This document shows positions 16,121 to 24,607 of a DNA stretch of 45,907 bases, piece after piece. Within the stretch, counting starts at the first letter, position 1. Every line of letters starts with the position of its first letter. Where the stretch lies: positions 1 to 45,907 of the forward strand of contig JAFTHJ010000048.1 in the NCBI GenBank assembly GCA_017457465.1, in the 5' to 3' direction. A program made the translations under genes and the position numbers. This DNA is from Clostridia bacterium (GTDB taxonomy: Bacteria > Bacillota > Clostridia > Oscillospirales > CAG-272). Below the pieces are notes generated by a model. It was not told the origin of the DNA, searched no databases, and saw only the letters and a list, made by a program, of their open reading frames with translations.

Positions 16121-17463
16121 TGAATACTCCTATTTACGATTTTGTGCGAAGCTATGCCGCAAGTGATATCTCAAGATTTCATATGCCTGGGCATAAGGGC
16201 GTCCCGCTTCTCGGCTGTGAGCCGCTTGATATCACCGAGATAGCGGGGGCTGACGAGCTTTTTGAGGCAGAGGGAATAATCCTTGAGAGCGAAAAAAACG
16301 CCGCCGCTCTTTTTGGAACGGCGCATAGCTTCTATTCAACAGAGGGCTCAACTCTCGCGATAAAGTCAATGCTCTCGCTTGTTACGGCAAAGGCGCGTTC
16401 CGAGGGAAAAAAGCCGCTCATCTTTGCGGCGAGAAACGCGCATAAGGCATTCATATATGCCTGTGCTCTGCTTGACCTTGAGGTCAGGTGGCTCTATGGA
16501 AACGAGGCTGCGCATCTGTGCGTATGCCGTATTTCCGCAGAGGAGGTCGAGTCGGCGTTGAGTGCCGCATCGGAGCCTCCGTCGGCGCTCTATCTCACCT
16601 CGCCCGATTATCTCGGAAATATAGCGGATATCGAGGGGATAGCGAGAGTATGCCACGCATACGGTGTGCCCCTCGTCGTCGACAACGCGCACGGCGCTTA
16701 TCTGAAATTTCTCACGCCGTCACGCCATCCGATAGACCTCGGGGCGGATATCTGCTGCGATTCGGCACACAAAACACTTCCCTGCCTTACGGGCGGAGCT
16801 TATCTTCACATATCAAAAAACGCCGAGCGCGAATATCTTGAATCAGCAAGAGAGACTATGGCTATATTTGCCTCAACAAGTCCATCGTATCTGATACTGC
16901 AGTCGCTTGATTTGTGCAACAGATATATGTCGGAGGGATATTCCGAGCGCCTCGCCACTTGTGCGGATAAGCTGAAGCACTTGAAAGAAAAGATTTCAGC
17001 GCTGGGCTTCTCCGTAGAGCGCACCGAGCCGCTCAAGCTGGTGATAAACACCGCCAAGTCGGGATATTCGGGCGTTGAGTTTGCGGAGCATTTGAGACTG
17101 CGCAAAGCCGAGGCGGAATTCGCAGACGGCGAGTTCGTTGTGTTAATGGCAACTCCCGAAACAAAAGACTCCGACCTTGACAGGCTATACTCCGCCATTG
17201 CCGAGATTAAGCCCAAAGCGCCTCTGTCCGAAGAGGACTTGCCCCTCTGTGCAGGAGAGCCGTCAGAGCTTTCTATCCGTGAAGCGGTCTTCGCGCCAAG
17301 TGAGACTGTCCGCGCGGACTCCGCCGTAGGACGGGTTTGCGGAGCGCCTACAGTATCCTGTCCGCCCGCGGTTCCGATAGTGGTGAGCGGTGAGCGCATA
17401 ACTCGCTCCGCCGCAGCCCTGCTCTCTCGTTATGGTGTGGAATATATAAGAGTGGTGAAATAA
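16117..17463 (+). CDS. Orn/Lys/Arg decarboxylase family PLP enzyme
   Basis: A 448-residue fold-type I PLP enzyme. RFHMPGHKGVP at the N-terminus and SAHKTLPCLTGGAYLHI, with the PLP lysine at K219, define the family, which decarboxylates basic amino acids or, in the short Gram-positive branch (YaaO-like), has uncertain substrate. VVDNAHGAYLKF carries the cofactor-binding Asp189 and the stacking His192. It lacks the N-terminal wing domain of long inducible decarboxylases. The start ATG overlaps the maturase stop (ATGA at 16117-16120), so it appears to be cotranscribed with scfB; ATG at 16120 is an equal alternative. Confidence 0.88.
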   Translation: MMNTPIYDFVRSYAASDISRFHMPGHKGVPLLGCEPLDITEIAGADELFEAEGIILESEKNAAALFGTAHSFYSTEGSTLAIKSMLSLVTAKARSEGKKPLIFAARNAHKAFIYACALLDLEVRWLYGNEAAHLCVCRISAEEVESALSAASEPPSALYLTSPDYLGNIADIEGIARVCHAYGVPLVVDNAHGAYLKFLTPSRHPIDLGADICCDSAHKTLPCLTGGAYLHISKNAEREYLESARETMAIFASTSPSYLILQSLDLCNRYMSEGYSERLATCADKLKHLKEKISALGFSVERTEPLKLVINTAKSGYSGVEFAEHLRLRKAEAEFADGEFVVLMATPETKDSDLDRLYSAIAEIKPKAPLSEEDLPLCAGEPSELSIREAVFAPSETVRADSAVGRVCGAPTVSCPPAVPIVVSGERITRSAAALLSRYGVEYIRVVK

Positions 17464-17464
17464 T

Positions 17465-17497
17465 AAAAGGGGAACTTTTAGAAAAAGTTCCCCTTTT
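17465..17497. terminator. Bidirectional terminator
   Basis: AAAAGGGGAACTTTT (17465-17479), loop AGA, and its perfect complement (17483-17497) followed by one more T. It lies between the convergent decarboxylase gene and the 17505-18620 cluster and shares the GGGGAACTTTT arm of the dispersed palindromes. Confidence 0.85.
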
Positions 17498-17504
17498 TGA
17501 TTGC

Positions 17505-17909
17505 CTATCCTATAAACAATAGCAAAGCAAGAAGCAGGATTATGTCGTCGTCGGCACCGTTTTGAGAAATCAAGAGAATAAGACCTATGATAAGAAGCTC
17601 CTCGAAGCCGAAGCCGCCGGAGAACAATTTCCCGACATTGAAATTAAATGAGGGGAATCTGAACTTTGATTTTTCAGCCTTAAATGCCGAAACGCTCTCC
17701 GTACCCTCCCCCTCGGGGGCTTTTTCTTTTATCGGCTCTACCGCCTCCGCCGCGCCTATCTGCTCCGCCACCGCCTCTAGCCGTTCCGCTTTCACTGCTT
17801 CCGCCTCAACATTCTGGTTCTGCGACTCGGGCTTAAAGGCGTTTCCGCTGTAATTGTCGGGCACTCTCACACCCCCCGAAAATCTGTAATTCGGATATCT
17901 GCTATACAT
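17505..17909 (-). CDS. Uncharacterised protein with hydrophobic C-terminus
   Basis: A 134-residue protein I cannot assign. Residues 1-85 are hydrophilic, rich in Glu, Ala and Lys; about 88-100 read FRFPSFNFNVGKLFS; the last 35 contain FGFEELLIIGLILLIS, an acidic GADDD turn and a second hydrophobic run ILLLALLLFIG, which looks like a membrane hairpin. GGGAGGATAATTT precedes the ATG. It is the last gene of a three-gene minus-strand cluster, 3 bp after its neighbour. Small proteins with a similar EELL...DDD...LLLL tail occur in other Clostridia, to my recollection; a spore or envelope role is only inference. Confidence 0.8.
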   Translation of the reverse strand: MYSRYPNYRFSGGVRVPDNYSGNAFKPESQNQNVEAEAVKAERLEAVAEQIGAAEAVEPIKEKAPEGEGTESVSAFKAEKSKFRFPSFNFNVGKLFSGGFGFEELLIIGLILLISQNGADDDIILLLALLLFIG

Positions 17910-17912
17910 AAA

Positions 17913-18386
17913 TTATCCTCCCAGCCCACGGAATATCTCGGAAAGCGCTCCGAGCCTTATCATATAATCCACCGCCTCGCAGCGCTCACGGCTCAAATAC
18001 GGCTTAAGCGCCACAAGCAAACACGCCCTTTTGTCCCTCGGCGCCCCTACCTTTCCCGCGGACACGCTTTTTCCGCCCGAGGAGGAAAGCATTGGCGCTA
18101 TCGCCGCCACAAGCTCGGGCAGCTTATCCATACTCGGCATATTCGCTACACTCGGCACATCCGCCCCAACCGTCTCCACGCTCTCACTACCTGCCTCCGC
18201 CACCTCCGACGACACATTCTCCCCGTCCTTTGACTCGGAGTGATTTCCCCCCAGAGCCGACGCCACCATAGATATAAGCTCGGGATTTGCCATTATCTTA
18301 TCTATCATAGCGGATATCTGCAACCCTCCGTCCGACGCTCCCGCCGTCGGGTCTCTGCTCTTTTCCGCCTCACCTATCTCACTCAT
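17913..18386 (-). CDS. Uncharacterised 157-aa protein
   Basis: No known family assigned. An N-terminal helix MIDKIMANPELISMVASALGG, a low-complexity Ser/Glu/Val-rich linker (about 50-85), then KLPELVAAIAPMLSSSGG and a C-terminal DKRACLLVALKPYLSRERCEAVDYMIRLGALSEIFRGL. Both ends look helical and amphipathic. AGGAGGCAGAT precedes the ATG. It is the middle gene of a compact three-gene cluster and its stop codon lies in the leader of the next gene. Confidence 0.82.
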   Translation of the reverse strand: MSEIGEAEKSRDPTAGASDGGLQISAMIDKIMANPELISMVASALGGNHSESKDGENVSSEVAEAGSESVETVGADVPSVANMPSMDKLPELVAAIAPMLSSSGGKSVSAGKVGAPRDKRACLLVALKPYLSRERCEAVDYMIRLGALSEIFRGLGG

Positions 18387-18395
18387 ATCTGCCTC

Positions 18396-18620
18396 CTATT
18401 TTCCTTTTTTCTTGTTCTGCTCATACATCTCGGCAACACGGGCAAGGTCGCTGTCGGTAGCGCCCGAGAGCGCCTGTCTTATGCTCTGTATATCCGAAAC
18501 ATTGATGTTAAAGGTCGCGGGGTCTATCCCGCTGTCCGCCGCAAGCTTATTGATAACATTCTTCAGCTGACGGTCGTTAAGCGAAAGAAGCTTTTCAAGG
18601 GACTGACGGTCGATTTGCAT
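18396..18620 (-). CDS. Uncharacterised 74-aa protein
   Basis: A small helical protein starting MQIDRQSLEKLLSLNDRQLK, with GIDPATFNINVSDIQSIRQAL in the middle and a lysine-rich end. ATG at 18620 follows GGAGGTACATAT; a longer start at 18659 lacks a ribosome-binding site. It heads the three-gene cluster and is separated from the next gene by 9 bp. I recall similar small proteins in many Clostridia but know no function. Confidence 0.82.
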   Translation of the reverse strand: MQIDRQSLEKLLSLNDRQLKNVINKLAADSGIDPATFNINVSDIQSIRQALSGATDSDLARVAEMYEQNKKKGK

Positions 18621-18739
18621 ATATGTACCTCCAAAACTTGAATTTAGGTCTTCACGCAAAGTATATGTCTTTTTCCGCTTTTCGGTGATTATTCTTTAAT
18701 TTTTCAGCTCACCCGTGAATAATAAAATGCAAAAAGCTG

Positions 18740-18768
18740 TAGACTTTGGGGCGGCAATATGTTATAAT
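18740..18768 (+). promoter_or_regulatory. Sigma-A promoter of lipid kinase gene
   Basis: TAGACT (18740-18745), 17 bp, TATAAT (18763-18768) with TGT before the -10. Confidence 0.65.
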
Positions 18769-18801
18769 TGAATGGAATATAAATTTAGGCGGAGGAAGTA
18801 A

Positions 18802-19755
18802 ATGAAATTTTATTTTGTTCTCAACCCCAAAGCAGGTAAAGGCGGACATACACAGGAGCTGGAGAAAAATATCCGTCTCGTCTGCGAGAAAAAAGAAATT
18901 CCTTTTGAGATATATATGACCACGGGAGTTGGAGACGCAACCGCTTTCGTTAAAAAAATATGCTCGGACGGGGCAAATCTCCCCGCGAGATTCTATGCCT
19001 GTGGCGGAGACGGAACCTTCGGAGAGGTAGTCAACGGCGCGGCTGATACAGCGGGTGCGTCGGTCGGAGTGATTCCTGTCGGCACAGGCAACGATTTCGT
19101 GAGAAACTTCGCTCCCGCCGAAGCCTTTTTCGATATAGAAGCGCAGATATCGGGTGAGGAAACAAGAATAGACCTGCTCAAGTGCAACGACTCATATGCG
19201 GTAAATATGATAAATATCGGATTTGACTGCGAGGTCGTAAAAAAGACCGCTAAACTGAAAAAGAACGCCCTTGTCCCATCAAAACTCGCCTATATCGCGG
19301 GAGTGGTCAGTACGCTCATCAAAAAGCCGGGGGTCAGAGCGAGCGTTTCCTTTGACGGCTCGGAATTTACCGACAAGAGATATCTTTTGACCACCTTTGC
19401 CAACGGCTCGTTCTGCGGCGGCGGATTTCACTCGAATCCCTTCTCAAGCCTTACAGATAAAAAGGTAGACGGGCTTCTTATAAACAATGTCTCCAGAATG
19501 AAATTCATCTCCCTTATAGGAAGCTATAAAAAAGGCACTCACATCGTGCCCAAGAACGACAGTGTTCTCAAGAACGGCAAGTACGAAAAAATAATCTTCA
19601 AATTCCCGCAAACGCAGAGCGCGAGTATCGACGGAGAGATATTCGATTTTGATGAACTTTGCATAGAATGTGTGCCGAACGCTATCGACATCATCCTCCC
19701 CGCGGGAGTCTCAAACCCCTACGCCGAGAAAACGCGCGAGACGGTTATGGCATAA
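18802..19755 (+). CDS. Diacylglycerol kinase-like lipid kinase (YegS/DgkB family)
   Basis: A 317-residue soluble lipid kinase with the catalytic-domain motifs NPKAGKGG (8-15), CGGDGTFGEVVNG (67-79) and PVGTGNDF (92-99). The family phosphorylates diacylglycerol or sphingosine-like lipids at the membrane surface; DgkB recycles diacylglycerol from lipoteichoic acid synthesis. The substrate here is not resolved. GGAGG precedes ATG. The next gene starts one base after the stop, so they form an operon. Confidence 0.88.
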   Translation: MKFYFVLNPKAGKGGHTQELEKNIRLVCEKKEIPFEIYMTTGVGDATAFVKKICSDGANLPARFYACGGDGTFGEVVNGAADTAGASVGVIPVGTGNDFVRNFAPAEAFFDIEAQISGEETRIDLLKCNDSYAVNMINIGFDCEVVKKTAKLKKNALVPSKLAYIAGVVSTLIKKPGVRASVSFDGSEFTDKRYLLTTFANGSFCGGGFHSNPFSSLTDKKVDGLLINNVSRMKFISLIGSYKKGTHIVPKNDSVLKNGKYEKIIFKFPQTQSASIDGEIFDFDELCIECVPNAIDIILPAGVSNPYAEKTRETVMA

Positions 19756-19756
19756 A

Positions 19757-20275
19757 ATGAAGCTGCTTGTAATATCCGACTCTCACGGAAGAGCCGACAG
19801 AATAAAGGACGCGTTTGAGCTGAACCGAGATGCCGATTACCTTATTTTTCTCGGGGACGGTATCAGAAATCTTGAATATGCGGAGCTGGGAAATATTCCG
19901 ATAATATCGGTAAGAGGAAATTGCGACCTTTTCGGACTTTCCTCCGATAATCCTCCGCCGACAGAGCTTATTTTGAACCTTGGCGAATATACTTTAATGA
20001 TAGCCCACGGTCACACCCTGCACGTCAAAGAGGGGCTTGACTTTGCAATATCCCACGCCGCAAAAAAAGGCGCGGATATTCTCCTTTTCGGTCATACCCA
20101 CACAAGACTCGATAAATACATCCCCGCGGGAGAGCGGATAGGAAACACGGTACTGCAAAAGCCACTCCGTCTTTTCAACCCCGGAAGCATAGGTCAGCCC
20201 CGCTTCGAAGCCCCCTCGTTCGGACTTATAGGAATAAGAGGCAAGGATGTCCTCACATCATTCGGAGAGCTGTAA
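19757..20275 (+). CDS. YfcE/MJ0936-type metallophosphoesterase
   Basis: A 172-residue calcineurin-like phosphoesterase with the full metal-binding set: ISDSHG, FLGDGI, RGNCD, IAHGHT and LFGHTHTR, ending in NPGSIGQPR. Close relatives are manganese-dependent phosphodiesterases. ATG at 19757, one base after the kinase stop, is chosen over an upstream start that would run antisense-like through the kinase 3' end. Confidence 0.9.
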   Translation: MKLLVISDSHGRADRIKDAFELNRDADYLIFLGDGIRNLEYAELGNIPIISVRGNCDLFGLSSDNPPPTELILNLGEYTLMIAHGHTLHVKEGLDFAISHAAKKGADILLFGHTHTRLDKYIPAGERIGNTVLQKPLRLFNPGSIGQPRFEAPSFGLIGIRGKDVLTSFGEL

Positions 20276-20288
20276 TAAAAAAGGAAAA

Positions 20289-20311
20289 GCCGTCCGATAA
20301 AATCGGACGGC
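20289..20311 (-). terminator. Terminator of spoVG
   Basis: GCCGTCCGAT (20289-20298), loop AAA, perfect complement (20302-20311). On the minus strand it is followed by TTTTCCTTTTTT, so it terminates spoVG; on the plus strand no T-run follows. Confidence 0.8.
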
Positions 20312-20352
20312 AGGAAATTCACTTTGCGTCGGATATGTTCTCCGCACCTTGT

Positions 20353-20649
20353 TTATACGGGGTCGGCCTCGGTCTCGGGCTGAAGCGCCGCCTCCTCAAG
20401 AGCTTCGTTGTAAGCCGCGATAACCGCATCCTCAAGCATTCCGCGGAACTGCGCGTTGATGGGGTGAACGATGTCGCGGTAGGTCTCATCGGGATTCTTT
20501 CTGCTGGGCATCACGATAAAGAACTTGTCTCTCGCGTTTATGACCTTGATGTCATGCACCGCAAGCTGACCGTCAAAGGTGACAGAAACTATCGCCTTCA
20601 TAGGTCCTTCCTCAAAAATTTTTCTGACCTTAACGTCTGTAATCTGCAT
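20353..20649 (-). CDS. spoVG: Septation/regulatory protein SpoVG
   Basis: A 98-residue SpoVG with the family signature MQITDVKVRKI, MKAIVSVTFDGQLAVHDIKVI and FFIVMPSRK...YRDIVHPIN. SpoVG is an RNA- and DNA-binding regulator affecting cell division, cortex formation and many mRNAs. GGAGG precedes the ATG. It is single and divergent from murC. Confidence 0.97.
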   Translation of the reverse strand: MQITDVKVRKIFEEGPMKAIVSVTFDGQLAVHDIKVINARDKFFIVMPSRKNPDETYRDIVHPINAQFRGMLEDAVIAAYNEALEEAALQPETEADPV

Positions 20650-20705
20650 TTTTTATTCCTCCGTTGTTAAAAATATTATATCTTGGTATTTTTATCTCCG
20701 AATAT

Positions 20706-20736
20706 ATTATACAATGCAAATTTGACGGTTATTCAA
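20706..20736 (-). promoter_or_regulatory. Possible spoVG promoter
   Basis: A good -10 TATAAT (20706-20711 on the minus strand) with TTGAAT 19 bp upstream (20731-20736), a long spacing. I do not see a convincing sigma-H pattern, which controls spoVG in Bacillus. Confidence 0.4.
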
Positions 20737-20864
20737 TGATTTTGAAATTTTTGTGTGAACAACCTTGAAACATTTTTGCAAATTGAAAATAGAATGTAAA
20801 TAAACAATTATCCATATATGTATATATAAACTTTAACGGGAGGTACTGCCTCGGCAGGGATATT

Positions 20865-22256
20865 ATGTCAACTCCAAACACTCACTTCGGCGCCGAAGAA
20901 ATCGGCAGAATTCTGAAAGAATGTAAAAGCATATATTTTATCGGCATAGGCGGAATAAATATGTCCTCCCTCGCGCACATCTCGCTCAAAAGAGGATATA
21001 TCACGGGCGGCTCGGACAGAACTCCCTCGGCTCTGACGGCAAAGCTTGAGAGCTGCGGAATCAGAATAAACTATTCCCACGACGCCGCGAATATACACGG
21101 CTATGACGCCGTCGTTTATACCGTTGCCATTTCGCCCGACAACCCCGAGTATACCGAGGCGCTGCGGCTCGGTATTCCCTGCATATCTCGCGCCGATTTT
21201 CTCGGCTATGTTATGACAGGCTACGGCAGACGGATAGGCGTCTCGGGTATGCACGGAAAAAGCACCTGCACCTCAATGTGCGCCGCGACCTTTATCGGCG
21301 CGGGAGTCTCTCCCACAGTCCTCTCGGGCGCCGAGCTTGACGTGATGGGCGGAGCCTACACCGTCGGCGAGGGCGAGGATTTTATCTTCGAGGCGTGTGA
21401 ATATATGGATTCATTCCTCGACTTCAACCCGACAGTAGCCATAATTCTGAATATAGAAATGGACCACGTGGATTATTTCCACAGTATCGAGCAAATACAT
21501 AGCTCGTTCGCGAAATACGCCTCTCTGACGGGAGAGGACGGCTTCGCTGTCGCGAACATTGACGATAAAAACGTAATTCTTTCGCTCTCCGATTATAAAG
21601 GTAGGCTTGTCTCCTTTGGAATTACCTCGGAGAATGCGCACTTCAGAGCCGTTAATATAACGGAAACCCGCGGAAAATACAGCTTTGATATTCTGAAAAA
21701 AGGAAAGCTCTTTTGCAACGTCAAGCTTTCCGTAACGGGATATCACAACGTGTATAACGCCCTCGCCTGCGCCGTCGCGGCGGATATCTGCGGCATATCC
21801 CCCGAGGATATCTCGCGCGGACTCGCCTCTTTTGGCGGCGCTAAGCGGCGAATGGAATATAAAGGGAAGCTGGGGGGAGCCGAGCTTTATGATGACTACG
21901 GACACCACCCCACCGAGGTACATACCACCCTGCGGGGAGCAAAGGGACTTGCCGAGGGGCGTCTTATCTGCCTCTTCCAGCCGCATACATATTCGAGGAC
22001 AAAGGCGCTGCTTGAAGAATTTTCTTCTGCCTTCGAGTATGCCGACAAAGTCCTCCTCGCCGATATATATGCCGCGAGAGAGACCGACGACGGCTCGGTA
22101 AGCTCACGCATTCTCGCCGAGAAAATCGGAGAAAAGGCAACATATTGCGGAGATATCCGCAGTGCCGCCGAGGCGCTTCGCGCCGAGCTTCGCGACGGCG
22201 ACGTTGCGCTTGTGATGGGCGCAGGAGATATCTGGAAGGTATTTGATATTTTATAA
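20865..22256 (+). CDS. murC: UDP-N-acetylmuramate--L-alanine ligase MurC
   Basis: A 463-residue Mur ligase adding the first L-alanine of the peptidoglycan stem. Rossmann motif FIGIGGINMSSLA (25-37), ATP loop GVSGMHGKST (125-134), NIEMDHVDYF, and DDYGHHPTE. Length is normal. A short CTGCC/GGCAG hairpin lies between GGGAGG and the ATG, bringing that Shine-Dalgarno sequence close to the start. I could not define the promoter in the AT-rich 200 bp upstream. A methyltransferase and hslO follow at 31- and 30-bp gaps. Confidence 0.95.
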   Translation: MSTPNTHFGAEEIGRILKECKSIYFIGIGGINMSSLAHISLKRGYITGGSDRTPSALTAKLESCGIRINYSHDAANIHGYDAVVYTVAISPDNPEYTEALRLGIPCISRADFLGYVMTGYGRRIGVSGMHGKSTCTSMCAATFIGAGVSPTVLSGAELDVMGGAYTVGEGEDFIFEACEYMDSFLDFNPTVAIILNIEMDHVDYFHSIEQIHSSFAKYASLTGEDGFAVANIDDKNVILSLSDYKGRLVSFGITSENAHFRAVNITETRGKYSFDILKKGKLFCNVKLSVTGYHNVYNALACAVAADICGISPEDISRGLASFGGAKRRMEYKGKLGGAELYDDYGHHPTEVHTTLRGAKGLAEGRLICLFQPHTYSRTKALLEEFSSAFEYADKVLLADIYAARETDDGSVSSRILAEKIGEKATYCGDIRSAAEALRAELRDGDVALVMGAGDIWKVFDIL

Positions 22257-22287
22257 CTCTAATGCTCTTGGAAAGAGGTAAATTTAT

Positions 22288-23058
22288 ATGTACGATGCGA
22301 TAGCGCACGTTTACGATAAGCTTAATAAGGATATAGATTATTCGGCGTGGGCAGATTTTATCGAGAACTGCTTCTCAAAATATCTGCCCGAGAAGCCGAC
22401 ACTCGTGCTCGACCTCGCCTGTGGAACGGGAAGTATGACGCTTGAGCTGGCGGGGAGAGGTCACGATATGATAGTAGTTGACTTGAGCGAGGATATGCTC
22501 AACGAGGCATACACGCGAAGTGAGGGCAAGGGAATCCTCTATCTGTGTCAGGATATGCGAAGCTTTGAGCTTTACGGCACGGTGGGAGCGGTCGTATGCT
22601 GTCTTGACAGCCTTAATTACCTGCTCACCGAGGACGACCTCTCGCTCTGCCTCTCGACCGTTCACAACTATCTTGACCCCGATGGGCTTTTTATCTTCGA
22701 TATGAACACGCCCTACAAATTTGAAAAAATATACGCGGACAACGCATATATCCTTGAGGACGAGATAGATTACGGAGACGGAGAGCCGCCCGCTCCCGTA
22801 TTCTGCGGTTGGCAGAATGAATACGACCGCAAGAGCGGCATATGCGACTTCTACCTTACCCTGTTTGAGGAAGGTCTTGACGGAAAATACTCCCGCTCCG
22901 AGGAGAATCAAAGAGAGCGCTGCTATTCGCTCGACACCGTAAAAAGCTTACTTAAGAAAAGCGGATTTGAATTTATCGGCTGCTTCTCCGACTTCAATTT
23001 CAGCTCTCCCGACGACACCTGTGAGCGCTGGTATATAGTCACCCGCGCCAAGAAATAA
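22288..23058 (+). CDS. Class I SAM-dependent methyltransferase
   Basis: A 256-residue methyltransferase with motif I VLDLACGTGSMTLELA (about 39-54), motif II VVDLSEDML and a DMRSFEL stretch, followed by VVCCLDSLNYLL. Such YxxF-like Clostridia methyltransferases, beginning YDAIAHVYDKLN, are common but their substrate is unknown. AGAGG precedes ATG. The location between murC and hslO does not decide its function. Confidence 0.85.
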   Translation: MYDAIAHVYDKLNKDIDYSAWADFIENCFSKYLPEKPTLVLDLACGTGSMTLELAGRGHDMIVVDLSEDMLNEAYTRSEGKGILYLCQDMRSFELYGTVGAVVCCLDSLNYLLTEDDLSLCLSTVHNYLDPDGLFIFDMNTPYKFEKIYADNAYILEDEIDYGDGEPPAPVFCGWQNEYDRKSGICDFYLTLFEEGLDGKYSRSEENQRERCYSLDTVKSLLKKSGFEFIGCFSDFNFSSPDDTCERWYIVTRAKK

Positions 23059-23088
23059 AAAAGAAAACATAAAAACGAGGAAAACAAA

Positions 23089-23991
23089 ATGTCACAAAAG
23101 AATCAGTCTTCAATTCTCCGCGCTATGACGCGTGACGGAAGCGCGAGAATCCACATAATCAATTCGACCGAGATAGTCAACACGGCAGTGAAATATCACA
23201 AAACCTCGCCAACCGCCACGGCAACCCTCGGCAGACTTCTCACGGCAACCTCGATAATGGGATGTATGCTCGGGGAAAAGGATAACAAAATAACCGTCAC
23301 CGTAGGCGGAGAGGGCCCCGCGGGAAGAGTTCTCGCCGTGGGCGACTACTACGGAAACGTAAAGGGATATATACAAAATCCTCTGGTGGATGTTCCGAAA
23401 AAGCCGAACGGAAAGCTCGATGTGGGCGGAGCGGTCGGCGGGGGTATGCTGACGATAATACGGGACACAGGCTCTGACGAGTCCTCCTATACAGGCTCGA
23501 TTCCGCTTGAGAGCGGCGAGATTGCCGAGGATATCGCGGCGTATTACGCAAAAAGTGAGCAGATACCTACGGTATGCGCTCTCGGCGTACTGGTCGAAAC
23601 CGATTACACCTGCCGCGCGGCTGGCGGCGTTCTCATTCAGCTTCTTCCCTTTGCCGCAGAGGAAACGATATGCGCTATAGAAAAAAATATGCCCCTGCTC
23701 TCAAACGTCTCAAGACTGTTTGAGTCTGGCAAGAGCAACGCCGAAATTGCCGAAATAGTTATGCAGGGTATAGAGTACGACATTTTCGATGAGCTTGAGG
23801 TAGATTATGTCTGCGACTGCAGCCGTGAGCGAGTCGGTAAAGCCCTCGCCTCAATAGGCAAGGATAAGCTCTACGAAATGCTCGACGAGCAGCTCGCCGA
23901 GGGTAAAGAGGAACACCTCGAGGTCGTCTGCCGCTTCTGCGGAGACAAGCAGTATTTTACCCGCACCGATGTGGATAAAATGTTCAAATAA
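23089..23991 (+). CDS. hslO: Redox-regulated chaperone Hsp33
   Basis: A 300-residue Hsp33 holdase, activated by oxidative unfolding. The N-terminal domain carries GRLLTATSIMGCML; the C-terminal zinc switch is C242, C244, C281 and C284 (CDC and CRFCGDKQY). The spacer between the two pairs is 36 residues, slightly longer than the 27-32 usual for the family. GAGG-type site precedes the ATG. The last gene of the murC set. Confidence 0.95.
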   Translation: MSQKNQSSILRAMTRDGSARIHIINSTEIVNTAVKYHKTSPTATATLGRLLTATSIMGCMLGEKDNKITVTVGGEGPAGRVLAVGDYYGNVKGYIQNPLVDVPKKPNGKLDVGGAVGGGMLTIIRDTGSDESSYTGSIPLESGEIAEDIAAYYAKSEQIPTVCALGVLVETDYTCRAAGGVLIQLLPFAAEETICAIEKNMPLLSNVSRLFESGKSNAEIAEIVMQGIEYDIFDELEVDYVCDCSRERVGKALASIGKDKLYEMLDEQLAEGKEEHLEVVCRFCGDKQYFTRTDVDKMFK

Positions 23992-23998
23992 GTAATAA

Positions 23999-24035
23999 TG
24001 TGAGGAAAACCTTTTAAGGAAAGGCTTTCCTCACA
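23999..24035. repeat. Palindromic unit after hslO
   Basis: A 16-pair stem with one mismatch (23999-24014 with 24020-24035) and loop TAAGG. The core AACCTTTTAAGGAAAGG differs by one base from that of the unit at 32357-32405, and the downstream ACCTTTTAAA tail is shared too. It may act as terminator between convergent hslO and cotF. Confidence 0.75.
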
Positions 24036-24075
24036 CTGCTTTCGGGACCTTTTAAACAAAAAGATTCCCCGCGAG

Positions 24076-24333
24076 TTACTCTGCGAACTGTTGTTTGGTT
24101 TGATTAAGCTTTGTGTCCTCGGCTTTTTCGGTTTTATACCAACCCTTGGATGCCATTTCCTGAAAAATTTCATTTTTTATCGCGTGTTCGTCATTAAGAA
24201 GTCCCGAGAGACAATTCATCACCTCGGTAGTTGCGCTCTCGCAGAGAAAGGTATTATACACGCCTGTCAACTGTTTTTCTGCGTTAAGCAGGTCGGTCAT
24301 CATCATCTTGTCGTCGAAGCAATTCTGTGCCAT
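24076..24333 (-). CDS. cotF: Spore coat protein, CotF family
   Basis: An 85-residue CotF-domain protein (KMMMTDLLNAEKQLTGVYNTFLCES...LLNDEHAIKNEIFQEMASKGWY). CotF proteins are ferritin-like four-helix-type coat components made in the mother cell. ATG at 24333 is chosen because the GGGGG site lies about 9 nt upstream; an ATG three codons earlier touches that site. Cotranscribed with the next gene (16-bp gap). Confidence 0.88.
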   Translation of the reverse strand: MAQNCFDDKMMMTDLLNAEKQLTGVYNTFLCESATTEVMNCLSGLLNDEHAIKNEIFQEMASKGWYKTEKAEDTKLNQTKQQFAE

Positions 24334-24349
24334 AAAGAGCATCCCCCCC

Positions 24350-24535
24350 TTACTTTAAATTTGAGAACAACTCATCGTAGTGCCTCTGATGGCGGCAGGC
24401 GAGCTGTTCATATTTTGCCGATATCGCGCTGTCCTGTGTATCGGCGGCAAACTGCTTGTACTTTGCGATAATAGTCTGTTCCATAGAGAGCAGGTCGGAT
24501 ATTCCGCCAAGCTCCTTTGACGTAATTTGAGCCAT
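24350..24535 (-). CDS. Small spore-coat-associated protein
   Basis: A 61-residue helical protein (MAQITSKELGGISDLLSMEQTIIAKYKQFA...CRHQRHYDELFSNL). It resembles the short helical partner commonly found next to cotF in Clostridia, and both proteins start with similar MAQ residues and a helix with EQ/EK...YK/YN. GAGAGG precedes the ATG. A sigma-E-like promoter lies upstream, supporting mother-cell expression. Confidence 0.82.
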   Translation of the reverse strand: MAQITSKELGGISDLLSMEQTIIAKYKQFAADTQDSAISAKYEQLACRHQRHYDELFSNLK

Positions 24536-24567
24536 TTTTATTTCCTCTCTTTCGGATAACTGTGACT

Positions 24568-24597
24568 ATAGTATTTGCAGCTGCGGAAAAAATATGC
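24568..24597 (-). promoter_or_regulatory. Probable sigma-E promoter of coat genes
   Basis: Minus strand -35 GCATATT (24591-24597), a full match to KMATATT, 15 bp, and -10 AATACTAT (24568-24575), 6 of 8 to CATACAAT. Predicted start is about 25 nt upstream of the first coat gene. Confidence 0.55.
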
Positions 24598-24607
24598 AGC
24601 TTTGCTA

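Noticed and set aside
20865..22256. Possible Mpl ligase instead of MurC
   Set aside because: Length, N-terminal Rossmann motif and GMHGKST fit MurC, and no second murC is seen; Mpl is a Gram-negative recycling enzyme.
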